Shown piece by piece: positions 20,887 to 31,216 of a DNA stretch of 64,000 nucleotides. A program made the translations under genes and the position numbers. The notes under the pieces were generated by a model. The model was not told the origin of the DNA and made no database searches. It saw only the letters and a list, made by a program, of their open reading frames with translations. This DNA comes from Nannochloris sp. 'desiccata' (taxonomy: Eukaryota; Chlorophyta; Trebouxiophyceae; Chlorellales; Chlorellaceae): positions 310,001-374,000 of the forward strand of contig JAGTXX020000016.1 of the NCBI GenBank assembly GCA_019044685.2, written 5' to 3'. The number at the start of each line of letters is the position of its first letter. The stretch's first letter is position 1.

Positions 20887-22706
20887 ATGGACCAACAGCC
20901 GAAGCTCACGCCTCGCGCTAAAGGCGCCCAAATCGCTCCCAATGACTCTTCAATACTAGTGTCTGTACATGACATCAGCCTACAAACCCTTTCTGATCGA
21001 ATCGCTCCCTTTGAACCTACTGCCGCCATAATAGCTGCAGAAGACGTCTCCTCCCAAGTGCAGCTGTTAGTGCGCACCGCAGGCCGTGCAGCCTTCAAAG
21101 AAAATCTTTATCTCTACATGAGAACTTTAATACCTGTAGGAATAGTTTCTGTGTGGATGTTTGCAATCTACGCTGTTCTTAGTTACCTGGTGCCCAATGT
21201 ACTTTGCAAACAGACCTCAATGGAACTCTCAGTAAGTAAAACATAGCTATAGTTTTAATATTATATAAAGGGGGGAGGAATGTTGCATTGTCTAATATCC
21301 TCTTGTTTATTTGTTCTCTCTCAGGGTTCTCCATTGGGCATTTCATCCTGTGTCTATGTCACTGATGGCAAGTACACTCCTTACGATGGCGCCAAGATAT
21401 TTTGGCTGATTTTCTGGTCTTTACAAGCTGCATGGGTGGCGCTATTCCCTGGATTTATCTGTAAAGCAATATTTGGTAAGACATGATTTACCGTTTATGA
21501 TGTTACATGTTTGTGCAAATATGGAAGGAAGGGGGGATTCTAATAAACAAATTCTAATGAACTCTTTTTGCAGGAAGTTGCATGAGTCGGCTGCAAATGC
21601 TATTCACCCTAGTCGTCACTGCTGGCTGCCTTGCAACCCCCATTGTGACTGCCCTTGTCTATGGCATGGCATTGAACAATTTCTACGTGCTATTAACGTC
21701 CGGATTTGGATCTTTGGCTGTGGTTGTTGCTTGTGCGCCTGCTGCTGTTCGCTTCACTGGCAACAAATTAATGAAGTGGCGATTCATCTTTCTTTTCTCC
21801 TTTGCCGGTCAAATCAATACCGTCTACCTATTTGTCATTCCTCGATTGATTACAGCACAAGCAGAACAAGCTCTTGGTGGTATGGGATTGACTGTGTTTC
21901 GTCTATTTGTACATCCCGCTGTTTGGACTGTGACTTTATTCTTTTTCAGAACAGTGCAGCGCCACATCGGCCGTGTCAAAGATCTCAAACAGACCTGCTT
22001 TATCGTCTGGCCTTTGTTATATTCTTCCCTTTATGGTCGTTTCTTATTATTACAGCTTGAAAATGTCGGTTCAGTTGTGGTTCTTAACTTTATGTTTGCT
22101 TGTTTCCACATTGCTGGCGCTTTGGATGATCGAGGCAGCGATTGTTGGTGGTTGGATTTAATGTACGGACAGCGCGCAAAATATGTCTTGCAAGCAACAA
22201 AAGTAGTTGATGAAATGGAACTGGTATCCCAATTGGCTACCAGTATGATGGAAGGTGCTTCCATCCTTGCTGCATCGGCTTTACTTTCTTTTGGAGGGGT
22301 CGCCACTTCCCCTGGAGTCCCTCCCGACAACTCGTTAATTTGGTTCAACGCAGTGATACAGCTTATTACTACCTTTGTTTTCAACTTCTTCGAGATTGTA
22401 GCGTGTGGAAAGTTCCATAATTTAGAATGGAAGAAAGTTTATCCCACATCTACGTTGAGATTTTTGTCTTACGTTATGGTGGTGCTTACTATTGGAGGCG
22501 CGCGCCTGTGCATTGAATTACTCCTCCTCTTCTGCCCCAAGTACTACGACGACTATGGCATATTGATGGAGCAATGTGATAAGCCGTCATTGTTCCAGGT
22601 TTTCAACTTGTCTTTGGGTAATCCAGGAAAAGGGGCAGCGGAGACTGCCACGTGGCTGCCAGCAATCTGGTCAAACGGAAGTTGGATCCCCCGGGATGAG
22701 CTTTAA
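20887..22706 (+). CDS. Multipass membrane protein of unknown family (542 aa)
   Basis: Exons: 20887-21231, 21325-21475 and 21574-22706; donors GTAAGT and GTAAGA, acceptors TCTCTCAG and TTTTTGCAG. It begins with a cytosolic-looking N-terminus of about 75 residues, then roughly nine hydrophobic segments (for example VGIVSVWMFAIYAVLSYLV, FWLIFWSLQAAWVALFPGFI, LNFMFACFHIAGAL, IWFNAVIQLITTFVFNFFEI, FLSYVMVVLTIGGARLCIEL). The predicted loops contain Cys and a late extracellular NGS-type sequon. I do not recognise a catalytic or transport signature, so no function is assigned. Confidence 0.8.
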
Positions 22707-22935
22707 TTTTGCTTTGCGAACATATTGAACAAGACGATAAAGCACTTTCAAGTTTTTGAATACTTTACAAAGTTTGATTTTGGGGGAAATTGCGTTCACT
22801 CAGGGTGAAAACAGTAGAATATAAAGAAAATTTTAGCCATCCTTGAAGAAAACAGGATGAGATAAAATGAAAATTTTATCGACAGTTGCAATGATTTATT
22901 TATGTTTTTGGGGCTTGAGTAGCGTATACACAAAG

Positions 22936-25900
22936 TTATAATGTAACTTGGGAAGCAGAATCAGTATCTGTGTTCTCGTTTGGTTTATTACGACGGACTC
23001 TCGCTTTCTTTCTTTTAGCATCAGCATCAGTTGCGTCTCCACCTTCAGCAGGGGCACCAGCAGACGGGGCTGCTGCCACTGGCGGAGGTGGTGGCCGCGG
23101 TGGTCCTGTGGAGAGGAGAACAGACGTAGGGACCAACTGAGGAGGAGGCAAATGTGGTACTACCATCTTTTTCACCACAGCGGGGGCAGGTGGAGGTGGC
23201 TGAGCAGCGCCGGAGGCACCACCCCCACCCCCACCAGCAGGTTCTTTGCGGCCTTTAGAATTTTTAGATGGTGGCTTTTTCTTCACTGTAAGCACCTTAC
23301 TCCCAGTAGGGCCTTCAGCAGCACGTGGAATTTGTTCAACAGATAGTTGGTTTCCTTTCACAGGACGCTGCTGCTGCTGCTGCTTCTCGACTTTGCTGCC
23401 TTTGCCTTTGGCATTCTGCTGCTTCTGCTGCTGCTTATTTCCACCTTGAAGACCTCCATGAGAAGAAGGCACAGCTTCCCACCCCTCCTCGGCTTCTTTC
23501 GCTCTCTTTGCCGCCTTCTCTTCTTTCGCCTTCTTCTTTGCTGTCTCTACCTTAAAAGCCGCCGCAATCTGTTCAGGAGTTAATGTCAAATGCGCCAGCT
23601 CCGCATACAACCCAGAAGCACCTTGAAGACTCTGTCCAGCTTCAACAGCACGTTGTGCAGCGATTTCAGCTTCACGTTCTGCTCTCAAATTTTCTTCAGC
23701 CATTTTTTCTTCTTCTGCTGCTCTGATAGCAGCAAGCATTTTCATTCTTCGATCATGTCCTGCGGCGATGTAGTCAACTCTGTGAGTACCTTCGTCCTTA
23801 AGAGGATGCCATACATGCGCTAATTTATCACCACTGGAACCACTTCCGCCTTTGTGCTTCCCGCCCTTGTTGCCACCGTAATTAGCACTCTTTGGCAAAT
23901 TCAGCACAGGGGGCACGTTATCCTCCTCTCTGGGCATAAAATCAACCACAACAACGGTCACATCGTCTTTCAGATGATCTTTATTGATAGCTAAATGCAA
24001 TAATCGATGCGCTGCAGCTTCTGCGGTTAAATTTCTGACATGATGGGCAGCGGTTTTTGGATGTAAAGCATCCCATAGGCCATCACTTGCCATAAGTAAC
24101 CTTGCTCCTTCGTAGGGGATCGTAACCTGACAGACTTCAGGTTGGGCGCAAACACGTTCCCCCGCATCGACATCTCCTATAGATCGACTCATTGCCAAGC
24201 CACCAGGCCAAACTCGAATGGGTCCAGCAGGCTTGCCGTCCACAGTAGAGGTAGCAACTTCCCCACCAGTGGACAGGATTCTTTCTACCTCAGATTTGCT
24301 ATCTTCAAGGCGATGGTTGCCGCTTATAGCAAGTACTTCTGCACCGGTGTCTAAAAAGGCGAGAGAATCCCCTACGTTGGCTACGATGAGCTCCCACCCT
24401 ACAGCCATGGCAACTGTGGCCGTAGTGCCCCCACTTTTGAATCTGCGTTGTGCTTCGGCGTTGCATTGGATGAAGGCCTGGGTGAGGGCAGTGGGGAGCC
24501 TCCGTGCAAGCTCAGCTTGAAGATAGTATTCTTCTTTTGCTTCTTCTTCTTCTTCTTCTTCAACCCGAGAAGCAGGAACAGAGGGAAGGTCAATACTAGG
24601 AATGTTGGTTTTGTCAACAGGAGGGCCGGCAAGAACAGGTACGCAGGGTTCTTCTGCAGCAGCCATGATTTCTTTGAGCATAGCGTTCGACGCGTAGGTT
24701 GCTACTTGTTTGCCACCGTGCCCATCGAAAATACCCCATGCAGAGACAGTAGTTTCAACACCGGGATTCTCTTCTTGTTCTTGTCTTTGTTCTTGTTTTT
24801 CCTCCATGTGTTGGGATTCAGAATGAACTATACTCCATGAACATTCCGGTTTAAGTAGCCAGGCATCTTCGCCTTTGCCTTTACTACGTTCTTTGGCCAA
24901 TCCTTGGGAAATAAAAGGACCTGCGAGGGGGTGACGGGCTGCTTTCTTAGTAAGGTCTGATCGAGCCTTTGCTGCAGGTGGCTGGAGAATGAGAGTATCC
25001 TCCTTTGCAACAGAAGATGGTGGTGCTCGTGCCGAATCAGGTTGGTCCTCTTTTTCTTTAGCTTTCACATTTTTCTGATCATCGCCAGCAGGGACAGGAG
25101 CTTCTTGCACGGAGGCTTCATCATCATTACCACCAGCGGTCTCTTGGCTACCTTCAACCGCAGCATTATCACCAGATTTTTTCTTTTTCTTCTTTTTCTT
25201 CTTTTTCTTTTTCTGAATGCTCGTCTCCTCTCCTGTTTCTCCATTCCCCTCCTCCAGTTCTTCCTTTTCTTCTGCAATTCCACCTCCTTGTACTTTCTCA
25301 GTATTAATCCCTGGTTCTTGAACAATAATTGTTTCCGAATCATCAGAAGAGGCCACTGAGCTATCTTCTAACTGAACTGAAGGAGGCTCTTCATCGTCGC
25401 CTGATTGTCGAGGCGTTGCTGGCACCGCACCAAGGTCCACACCAGTAGCTGCTGCTGATACGTTTTTAGGAGATATATTCTGAGTAGAAATACTAATACC
25501 ACTATCGATATCACTATCGGCAGTGTGCATACTCTCAGAATCAGTATCAACTCGAGAATCTGATCGGGCATGTAATGAATGATCATATTTTAAGGGTTTA
25601 AGCTTCATAGTGACCTTCATAGTCTGAGACGCGAGATCTACCTTTGATGCGAGATGTTCAATGTCACAGGGGGCTTCTAAGGGGACACGGAGGGCTTCAC
25701 GCTGGCCTTGCTTGTGTGCTACTACAAGCTCTGCAGCCAAGATGTTGTCTCCACCACGTTTACGCTCCAACCAGAGATCTAGGTTCCTGAAGATCAAGAA
25801 CAAATGGAGTTTGGGGTCAGTATAGGGTTAGTGGGTCCTGATAGAAGAGGGCAGTTCACTTACTTTTCGCTATAGGCAACATCTTGGCTAAGTTTGATCT

Positions 25901-25949
25901 CGACAAGAAGTTGGCTACTCTGCCGTTCTAGTCTGGTGAACTCCATCAT
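22936..25949 (-). CDS. PP2C-type Ser/Thr phosphatase with PIH/CS-like N-terminus (978 aa)
   Basis: Exons: 25949-25864 and 25786-22936; donor AA|GTAAGT, acceptor GATCTTCAG. Residues 1-95 (SQLLVEIKLSQD..., LRVPLEAPCDIEH, VDLASQTMKVTMKLKP) have the beta-strand pattern of a PIH1/CS (p23-like) domain. A long acidic, low-complexity region follows, with a run of 13 Lys near 221-233. The PP2C domain spans about 322-660, with GEDAW, FDGHGG (metal-binding Asp), GGTTATVA, VANVGDS, AMSRSIGD, ASDGLWDAL and DDVTVVVV. The C-terminal 300 residues are Lys/Gln- and Pro-rich and charged. The metal-ligand residues look intact, so it is probably an active Mn/Mg-dependent phosphatase; the CS-like part suggests chaperone or client docking, by inference. 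Confidence 0.85.
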
Positions 25950-26731
25950 CCTTATTATCGATACTGTGGGTTCAAGAGTAGATGTTTCACAACTCTAAAA
26001 GTATCAATCAGAGCGTGGATGACCTCCTCAAAAGCAATTTCAGTATTTGTAGTTTGAGAGACAAAAATAATTTCGTGAGAGAGACTGTGAAAAGGCATTA
26101 TTTAGCCCCTCTACACAATTGGGGCAAAAAGGCTGCTCAGAGAGACAACTTTTCGGGGACATTATTGAAGCTGATCAGAGTCGCCAATTTGGATCATTTT
26201 TTTCAATACTTAATTCATCAGAGGCTGGGTGCGCGGGCAGCAATATACGTAGGAGAAGCCACAGTGATGAAGTCCATATGAATTTGTAGACGCGGCACCC
26301 CTTTATATGCCTTTGGAAGCCTGTCCGCCCACCTCCCCGCCGGCGGGCCCTCCTCAATGAGCGGAGCTGCGGGCCCGCTGCCAGCCCGCTGATAGGTGCG
26401 CAGTGGGCACAGATGCCTATAGCACCATAGAAGGAAGCCCGCACGGCCATTGCGGGCATGCGCGCGCTACCTGCGGGCTCCCCAGCGGGCCCAGTGAGGG
26501 CAAGAGGCGAGCAACATGCTCGCACCACCGCAGCGAAGTGCGGGCTTGAAGGTTTAATTATGTATTTACTATCTGTAGAATGTGCTGGTGGTTTTGTTAC
26601 ATGGGGAGGATGGGCAGCATTGACTGTGATGTGCTGGCCGGCCCCAAGCAAGGCGCCGACGCTCTTTGGAAAAGTTCTTTACTTTTTACTTTTTACGAAA
26701 GGAACAAGGGGAAAAGATGCTCTCAGTGTCT
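25950..26731. other. Gene-poor interval with a GC-rich island
   Basis: No supported gene. About 26285-26545 is strikingly GC-rich, with repeated GCGGGC/GCCCGC words, unlike flanking DNA. Open frames through it (for example minus 26651-26175) are rich in Ala/Arg/Gly and look like composition artefacts. Confidence 0.5.
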
Positions 26732-27154
26732 TCACCAGAGTGTCTTCATAATGGGGCTGTATTTGGGATCCTTTGGCTGTTTGACCAAGGGGCGGTAAAA
26801 TTCGCGAATAGTACCTTCGGGCAGAGGCTTACCGAACCACTCTTGGGAATTCTCCACGCCCGTGGAGACAATCACATCATCAATGGCAGGCATCAGGTCA
26901 TGAAAGTTTTTCATCTTGGGGTCGGTGTGGTGGTCCTTCAAGGATACGTCAATGTGATTGGATATTTGGCCGGTTTTTTCATCCTTGTAGGTGCTGACTC
27001 CAAAATGACAGTGGAGGCTGGTGGTCTGGAGGTAGAATTTCTGCTTGCCCGGGCCGTGGGTGACAGGAAAGAATTTGCCGCCCTTGGAGTTGCGGCCGGC
27101 GGGCTGAAGGGTGATGAGATTGGGGTTGAAGTCTGAGTACCTGATGATTTCCAT
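26732..27154 (-). CDS. Truncated gene resembling a giant-algal-virus protein family
   Basis: 140-residue frame with an ATG at 27154 and a TATA-like TGTATATAAT about 12-24 bp upstream. The sequence (IIRYSDFNPNLITLQPAG; FYLQTTSLHCHFGVSTYKDE; LMPAIDDVIVSTGVENSQEW; REFYRPLVKQPKDPKYSPIM) follows the pattern, as I recall it, of a family of unknown function common in phycodnaviruses and other large algal DNA viruses (DUF5871-like). There, a 'Y-P-P/S-x-K-V' segment leads into a further beta-rich C-terminus. Here the frame stops right after KYSPIMKTLW, next to a short repeated GAAGACACT, so the C-terminal part seems lost. Alternative: an intact short host protein. Identity is from memory. Confidence 0.45.
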   Translation of the reverse strand: MEIIRYSDFNPNLITLQPAGRNSKGGKFFPVTHGPGKQKFYLQTTSLHCHFGVSTYKDEKTGQISNHIDVSLKDHHTDPKMKNFHDLMPAIDDVIVSTGVENSQEWFGKPLPEGTIREFYRPLVKQPKDPKYSPIMKTLW

Positions 27155-28176
27155 TGTTCGCTTTTGGTATTATATACACTTGGCTCTTCTTTATATGTAT
27201 CTTAAGCCATGGTCGCACTATTGATGCATCGTCAATGGAAAGGCTTCAAGCGCTTGAGGGCTCGACGCGTCAAGCTGATGGGTGATGAAAGTCAAAGGTC
27301 AAAAACAAGGCACAGCATGGCTCAATTAGTGTTTTTTCTTTATATTGCACCGTTTTGGGTGTGTGTGTTGTGATGAAGACCAGCCTTCATCCCAATGCGG
27401 GGGTTTGGAGGGAGCTAATCTGAGTTCTAGATGAGAAAATGAGATCATTTGGGCTCAGAAAAACAGCACTCTCGCCAAACAAGTGAAGGTTGGTCTCGGT
27501 CAAAGTCGATTTGTACCGCTGAGGTACAGCCCACTGGGCATTCCAACAATGCTCTGTATGTGTTGATATGGGTACTCCGTGCGACCTCGAGGAGGAGCGA
27601 GCGAAAAAGTGGGGTCGCCTGCTTTTTGGCGAGCCTCTTGGCGAGCCTTTCTTCGTCCGCGCGGAAGGGTGGGGCCCGCTGCGCGCTGAAGAAATATAAA
27701 TAATTGAAATGCACACGAATTCAGATGGGCAGCGGTTATAGCTGGTGATGAGTGAAGGGCGAGCCCCTGCGAGCGAAGACCGGCCGCGGCCGAAGAGCTG
27801 CACGGCCGCTTGCGACCCTTGAAATGTGATCACATGCATGTTGTAGATTTTACAGGGGGTGCTGATGGTGCGATAAAAAGGGATATAAAGAAATGGCTAT
27901 CTAATCATGCAGGGAATGCGATCGAGGAAGAGAACAATGGCAGAGAGAACAAGGCACCTCCTAGAGAACAGTATGCGCACCACAAATGGCTACGCTGCCT
28001 GCGAGCAGGCCCGCGCTGCGGGCTCTGCCGTTCTTAATGGCCCACTGGGTGGCCCGCCGCTGGTGGCGGTGATCAGAATGGTAGCGAGCAAGATGGCCAA
28101 CAGTCTGCAACAGGGGGTTGATGCTCAAGCTGCAACATATGGGCTGCTGCCGATCCGCTAAGGAGAGGTGGGAACC
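27155..28176. other. Gene-poor interval with two more GC-rich patches
   Basis: GC-rich patches at about 27570-27690 and 27990-28080 alternate with AT-rich DNA. A minus-strand stretch behind ATTTCTTCAG (27686 downwards) has an 80-residue open frame, but nothing supports it as a gene. Confidence 0.4.
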
Positions 28177-28337
28177 GGCAAAGCTGAAGAGGATCACCGA
28201 TTAAAAGGATCGCCGTTTTCAGAAAAGATCATTTCAAAAAGAAGGTGCCCACAGAGGGCCGCAGGCGGATTAATATAGCGCTGCCAGATCTCCGTGGACT
28301 AAATAACAAAGTCTCTCATATCTGAGAGGCTAAATAT
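28177..28337. repeat. Diverged dispersed repeat, copy 1
   Basis: Shares an ordered series of words with 30794-30988 in the same orientation: GGCAAAGCTGA...GAGGATCACC, AAAGATC, AGATCATT..TCAAAA, GGACTAAATAACAAAGTCTCTC and GAG..CTAAATA. Similarity stops beyond each end. It lies about 300 bp upstream of the ATPase gene. Confidence 0.55.
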
Positions 28338-28640
28338 GACATTGGCCTGTACCGCCTGAGGTTACAGATAATAGGTACAGATAATAGGTAGATAGTTTAG
28401 AGTCCCTCAGCAAAAAGCGTTGGGATAAATATATAAATGTCCTGAAATCACGAATATCTACAGTCTCCGCGCACTCGCTTCTAAGAAAAAGTTCTTTGAG
28501 AAGATTCAAAAATTCAATCCGCCAAGAATTTCGCTGCCACAAACGCAAAAGCGCCTTTATTACGTAGCTCTAGAATATTCTGCGTAGCATATCGCCCCTT
28601 GCAAGCTTGGTCTCTTGTTCAACAGCAGGCACTAGACTGG
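28338..28640. promoter_or_regulatory. Upstream region of the ATPase gene
   Basis: Includes a short tandem duplication of ACAGATAATAGGT at about 28364-28390 and an AT-rich ATAAATATATAAATG stretch that could serve as a TATA region. No gene seen. Confidence 0.35.
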
Positions 28641-30451
28641 ATGTTGCTGGCTGCCCCACCCAATGCGAGAATCCAAGCTAGTATGCCATCCTACAGCATA
28701 TGTGGACGATCTAGTTTGAGTCCAACTCTGCTAAAAGCAAAAGCAACTTTGAGAGCAGGGAATGGACCAATGATTGTGCAGGCGGGGCTGTTTGCTCCCA
28801 AAGTCGCCCCGCCACCCCCACAAGATCCTTTCTACAACAGAGTCACTGAGCTGGATTATTTCAAAGCGAAGTTCAGTGGAGAAGTTGGTTTCGTTACTGT
28901 GCTGGTTGGGCCTCGTAATTGTGGGAAGTCGGTGAGTTCTGCCTTCCTTTGCTGGTCTGCCTTGCACGGGCAACAACGACCCGTTTTCTCTCTCTCTTTT
29001 TCTTCTTCTAGATTCGTTCAAGCATAGTTCTTACAACAGCTTTGTATTCATGATTTCTTGCAGAGATTGTTGGAGGAGCTTCTTCGACAGTACGAGCAGC
29101 AGAATATTGGGCCATTGTTCCTGAAAGTCGACGCTCGCTTCACGCCAGTGCGTAGTCCAGACGAGGTCTCCAAGGCGCTTGTCAGTAAACTAGATACTGT
29201 GAAAATTGAAAGAATCAAAAATTCCATAGGCCGGAATCGATTCATATCGCTTTTGACTTCCCTGAAGATTAAAGTCAAGTTGTCGTCGTCTCTTCCGTTC
29301 TTTAAGAGTGATCTTGAGGCAGAACTGGCAAAGGAATTGAAAGAGGATGAGGGTAAACTGGAGCCTACGATCAACAAGGTTGACAAAATTTTAGAGGCTT
29401 TGCAACCGCTGCCTAGGAAGCCTGTGATCGTTATAGGTACGATGCAAACGTATGCAAAAAGCAACTGAGTTTCCGGCGACGCTTTTGATATGTTTTTAAA
29501 TTTTTTTATGCTCCACTCCAACTAACTCTTTCTAATAAATATGTCACTTGAAGATGAGTCAAATGACCTCATGGACTGGAAGGAGCCAGATCCTTTGCAA
29601 CCAGAGTTGAAACGATTGCTTGCATTCCTTATTGGCATCTCAAAGCAAAAACGCCAAGCCCACGTGATCTTGGCCACTTCTGACTATTTCCTTGCTAATT
29701 GGCTCACCCAAGGTAGGTTGCATTTATATTCATTGCTTGGTTTTCTGGTTGAAAATCACTAAACGTCTTTTCCTTTCCCTTTGCAGTTGGGATGACCAGG
29801 GACAAGTTTCGAGTAGAGGTCCTTGGAGATCTAACTGAAGAGGAAGCTGAGAAGTTTATGTATGGTGATGGTGTTGCGGGAGGTTGGCGTGGTATCGTCA
29901 ACGACTCTTTCAACACGAAGGAGGATTTAGCTAATGCAAAAGATCAGTGGTCTGAAATTTATCAGCGGTGCGGCGGTAATATTGGACTGTTGAAGCAGTG
30001 TGTGGCAGAAGCAAGGGATTTGAAGGGGAATTGGGGTTCCGCGTTGCAAGCAGTTGTGACAGGCCCTCTTGAGGAAGTTATGCAAGGTTTCAAACCAAGT
30101 GTGTACATTCAAAAAGGCGGCGAGGACCCTCTCTGGACTAAAGGTCAATGGAGGAAGGTATTGGAGTGCATTACCGCAGCGCCGCAGCATGCTGTGCTGG
30201 TGAGTGAGATAGAGGAAGAGTTGGGAGAAGGTGGCGAAGACATTCTTTTGTCCATGGTTAAGTACAATTTGCTGGCATTGCGCCCTCCCTCTACCCTTGC
30301 ACTTGATCTGCCCCAGGAGGTGTATGGGTCTGGGAAGAAAAAGACCACAGTGGTGACTTTGCCATTGCCAGCTCACGTATGGGCTGCAGAAGTTGTGCTC
30401 GAAGAACTGAAGGACAAGGAGAAGGCTAAAGAATCAGACCCTCAGCTTTAA
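28641..30451 (+). CDS. Archaeal-type P-loop ATPase (STAND/Arch_ATPase family, 495 aa)
   Basis: Exons: 28641-28931, 29064-29436, 29554-29712 and 29787-30451; all GT-AG, phases 0, 1, 1. The P-loop is GPRNCGKS (residues 90-97), directly before intron 1. It is preceded by FYNRVTELDYFKAKFSGE, which is typical of the Arch_ATPase family (R-x-x-E-L...F). Further motifs: PLFLKVDAR, a Walker B-like PVIVIDES, a sensor-like HVILATSDYFLANWL, and a C-terminal winged-helix-like part (ITAAPQHAVLVSEIEEEL). The first 60 residues are basic and Ser/Ala-rich, possibly an organelle presequence. Such ATPases form multigene families in some algae; the substrate is unknown. The codon at 28683 is an alternative start. 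Confidence 0.82.
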
Positions 30452-30793
30452 ATGAATGTTTTGATTGATAAAGAGATGATTTTGTAGAGTTTTTATATGG
30501 CAAAGGCGGGGATGGTTTTTGAATGTCAACCCTGCTTGGTTGCCCCTGCTCTTTTTTTGTTAGTGCATCTTTTAATAATGAATAAATACTGAGCATTACG
30601 ATAACGGTTCATGTAAATAAAACATATGAATTGCTTTGATCCTGGGTCGGTGAGGCTGTGGCTTTCCGTCGCAGGGTCGGCGGCAGGGTGGCGGCGACGG
30701 TTTATTGGGGGCAGGGAGGCGGCCAGCAGTCGGGAACAGCTGTGTCCTAGCTGAAGCATGATAGGTACTATCTTCCTGTATGCTGATAAGGGT
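30452..30793. other. 3' flank of ATPase gene
   Basis: No gene seen. A GC-rich stretch at about 30655-30745 (GGCGGC words) resembles the islands in 26285-28080. Confidence 0.4.
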
Positions 30794-30988
30794 GGCAAGC
30801 TGACGAAGCGAGAGGATCACCAATCAAAGATCGCTGATACCAGATCATTCTTCAAAAACTTTAAAACCTTTCGTGCTCCATGGCACCAGGGGTTCGCAGG
30901 CGTAGTAAAACTAGTCCTGCGGACGTCTCTCTGGACTAATTAACAAAAGTCTCTCCATGTCTCTCCTTGTCTCTGAGAACCTAAATAA
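30794..30988. repeat. Diverged dispersed repeat, copy 2
   Basis: Direct-orientation partner of 28177-28337. It keeps the same word order (GGCAAGCTGACGAAG..GAGGATCACC, AGATCATTCTTCAAAA, GGACTAATTAACAAAAGTCTCTC, GAGAACCTAAATA) with small indels. The ATPase gene lies between the two copies. Confidence 0.55.
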
Positions 30989-31216
30989 TTGTCTCTCACG
31001 CACAAAACTTTCGAGAAGCCCCAAAGCAGGCGCAAAAACCCTGATCAGTGCGTTTCTTCGCTTGCTTGGCAACATTTCATTCTTTTGATTTTACCCGCAT
31101 TGCCCAATTACTTGTTTATAATGCGCTAACCAGAGCACCAAGGGCAAAAGCTCTAAAACTACTTTATAATCTTGTTTTTTTTTGGATATTTAAATTTGAT
31201 TCTTAAGACTAGCTTT

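Noticed and set aside
26175..26651. 158-residue minus-strand frame rich in Ala/Arg/Gly
   Set aside because: It follows the GC-rich island and has no recognisable motif or splice support.
30880..30910. GGTTCG-containing stretch resembling a tRNA B box
   Set aside because: No matching A box or cloverleaf could be drawn around it; it lies in the dispersed repeat.
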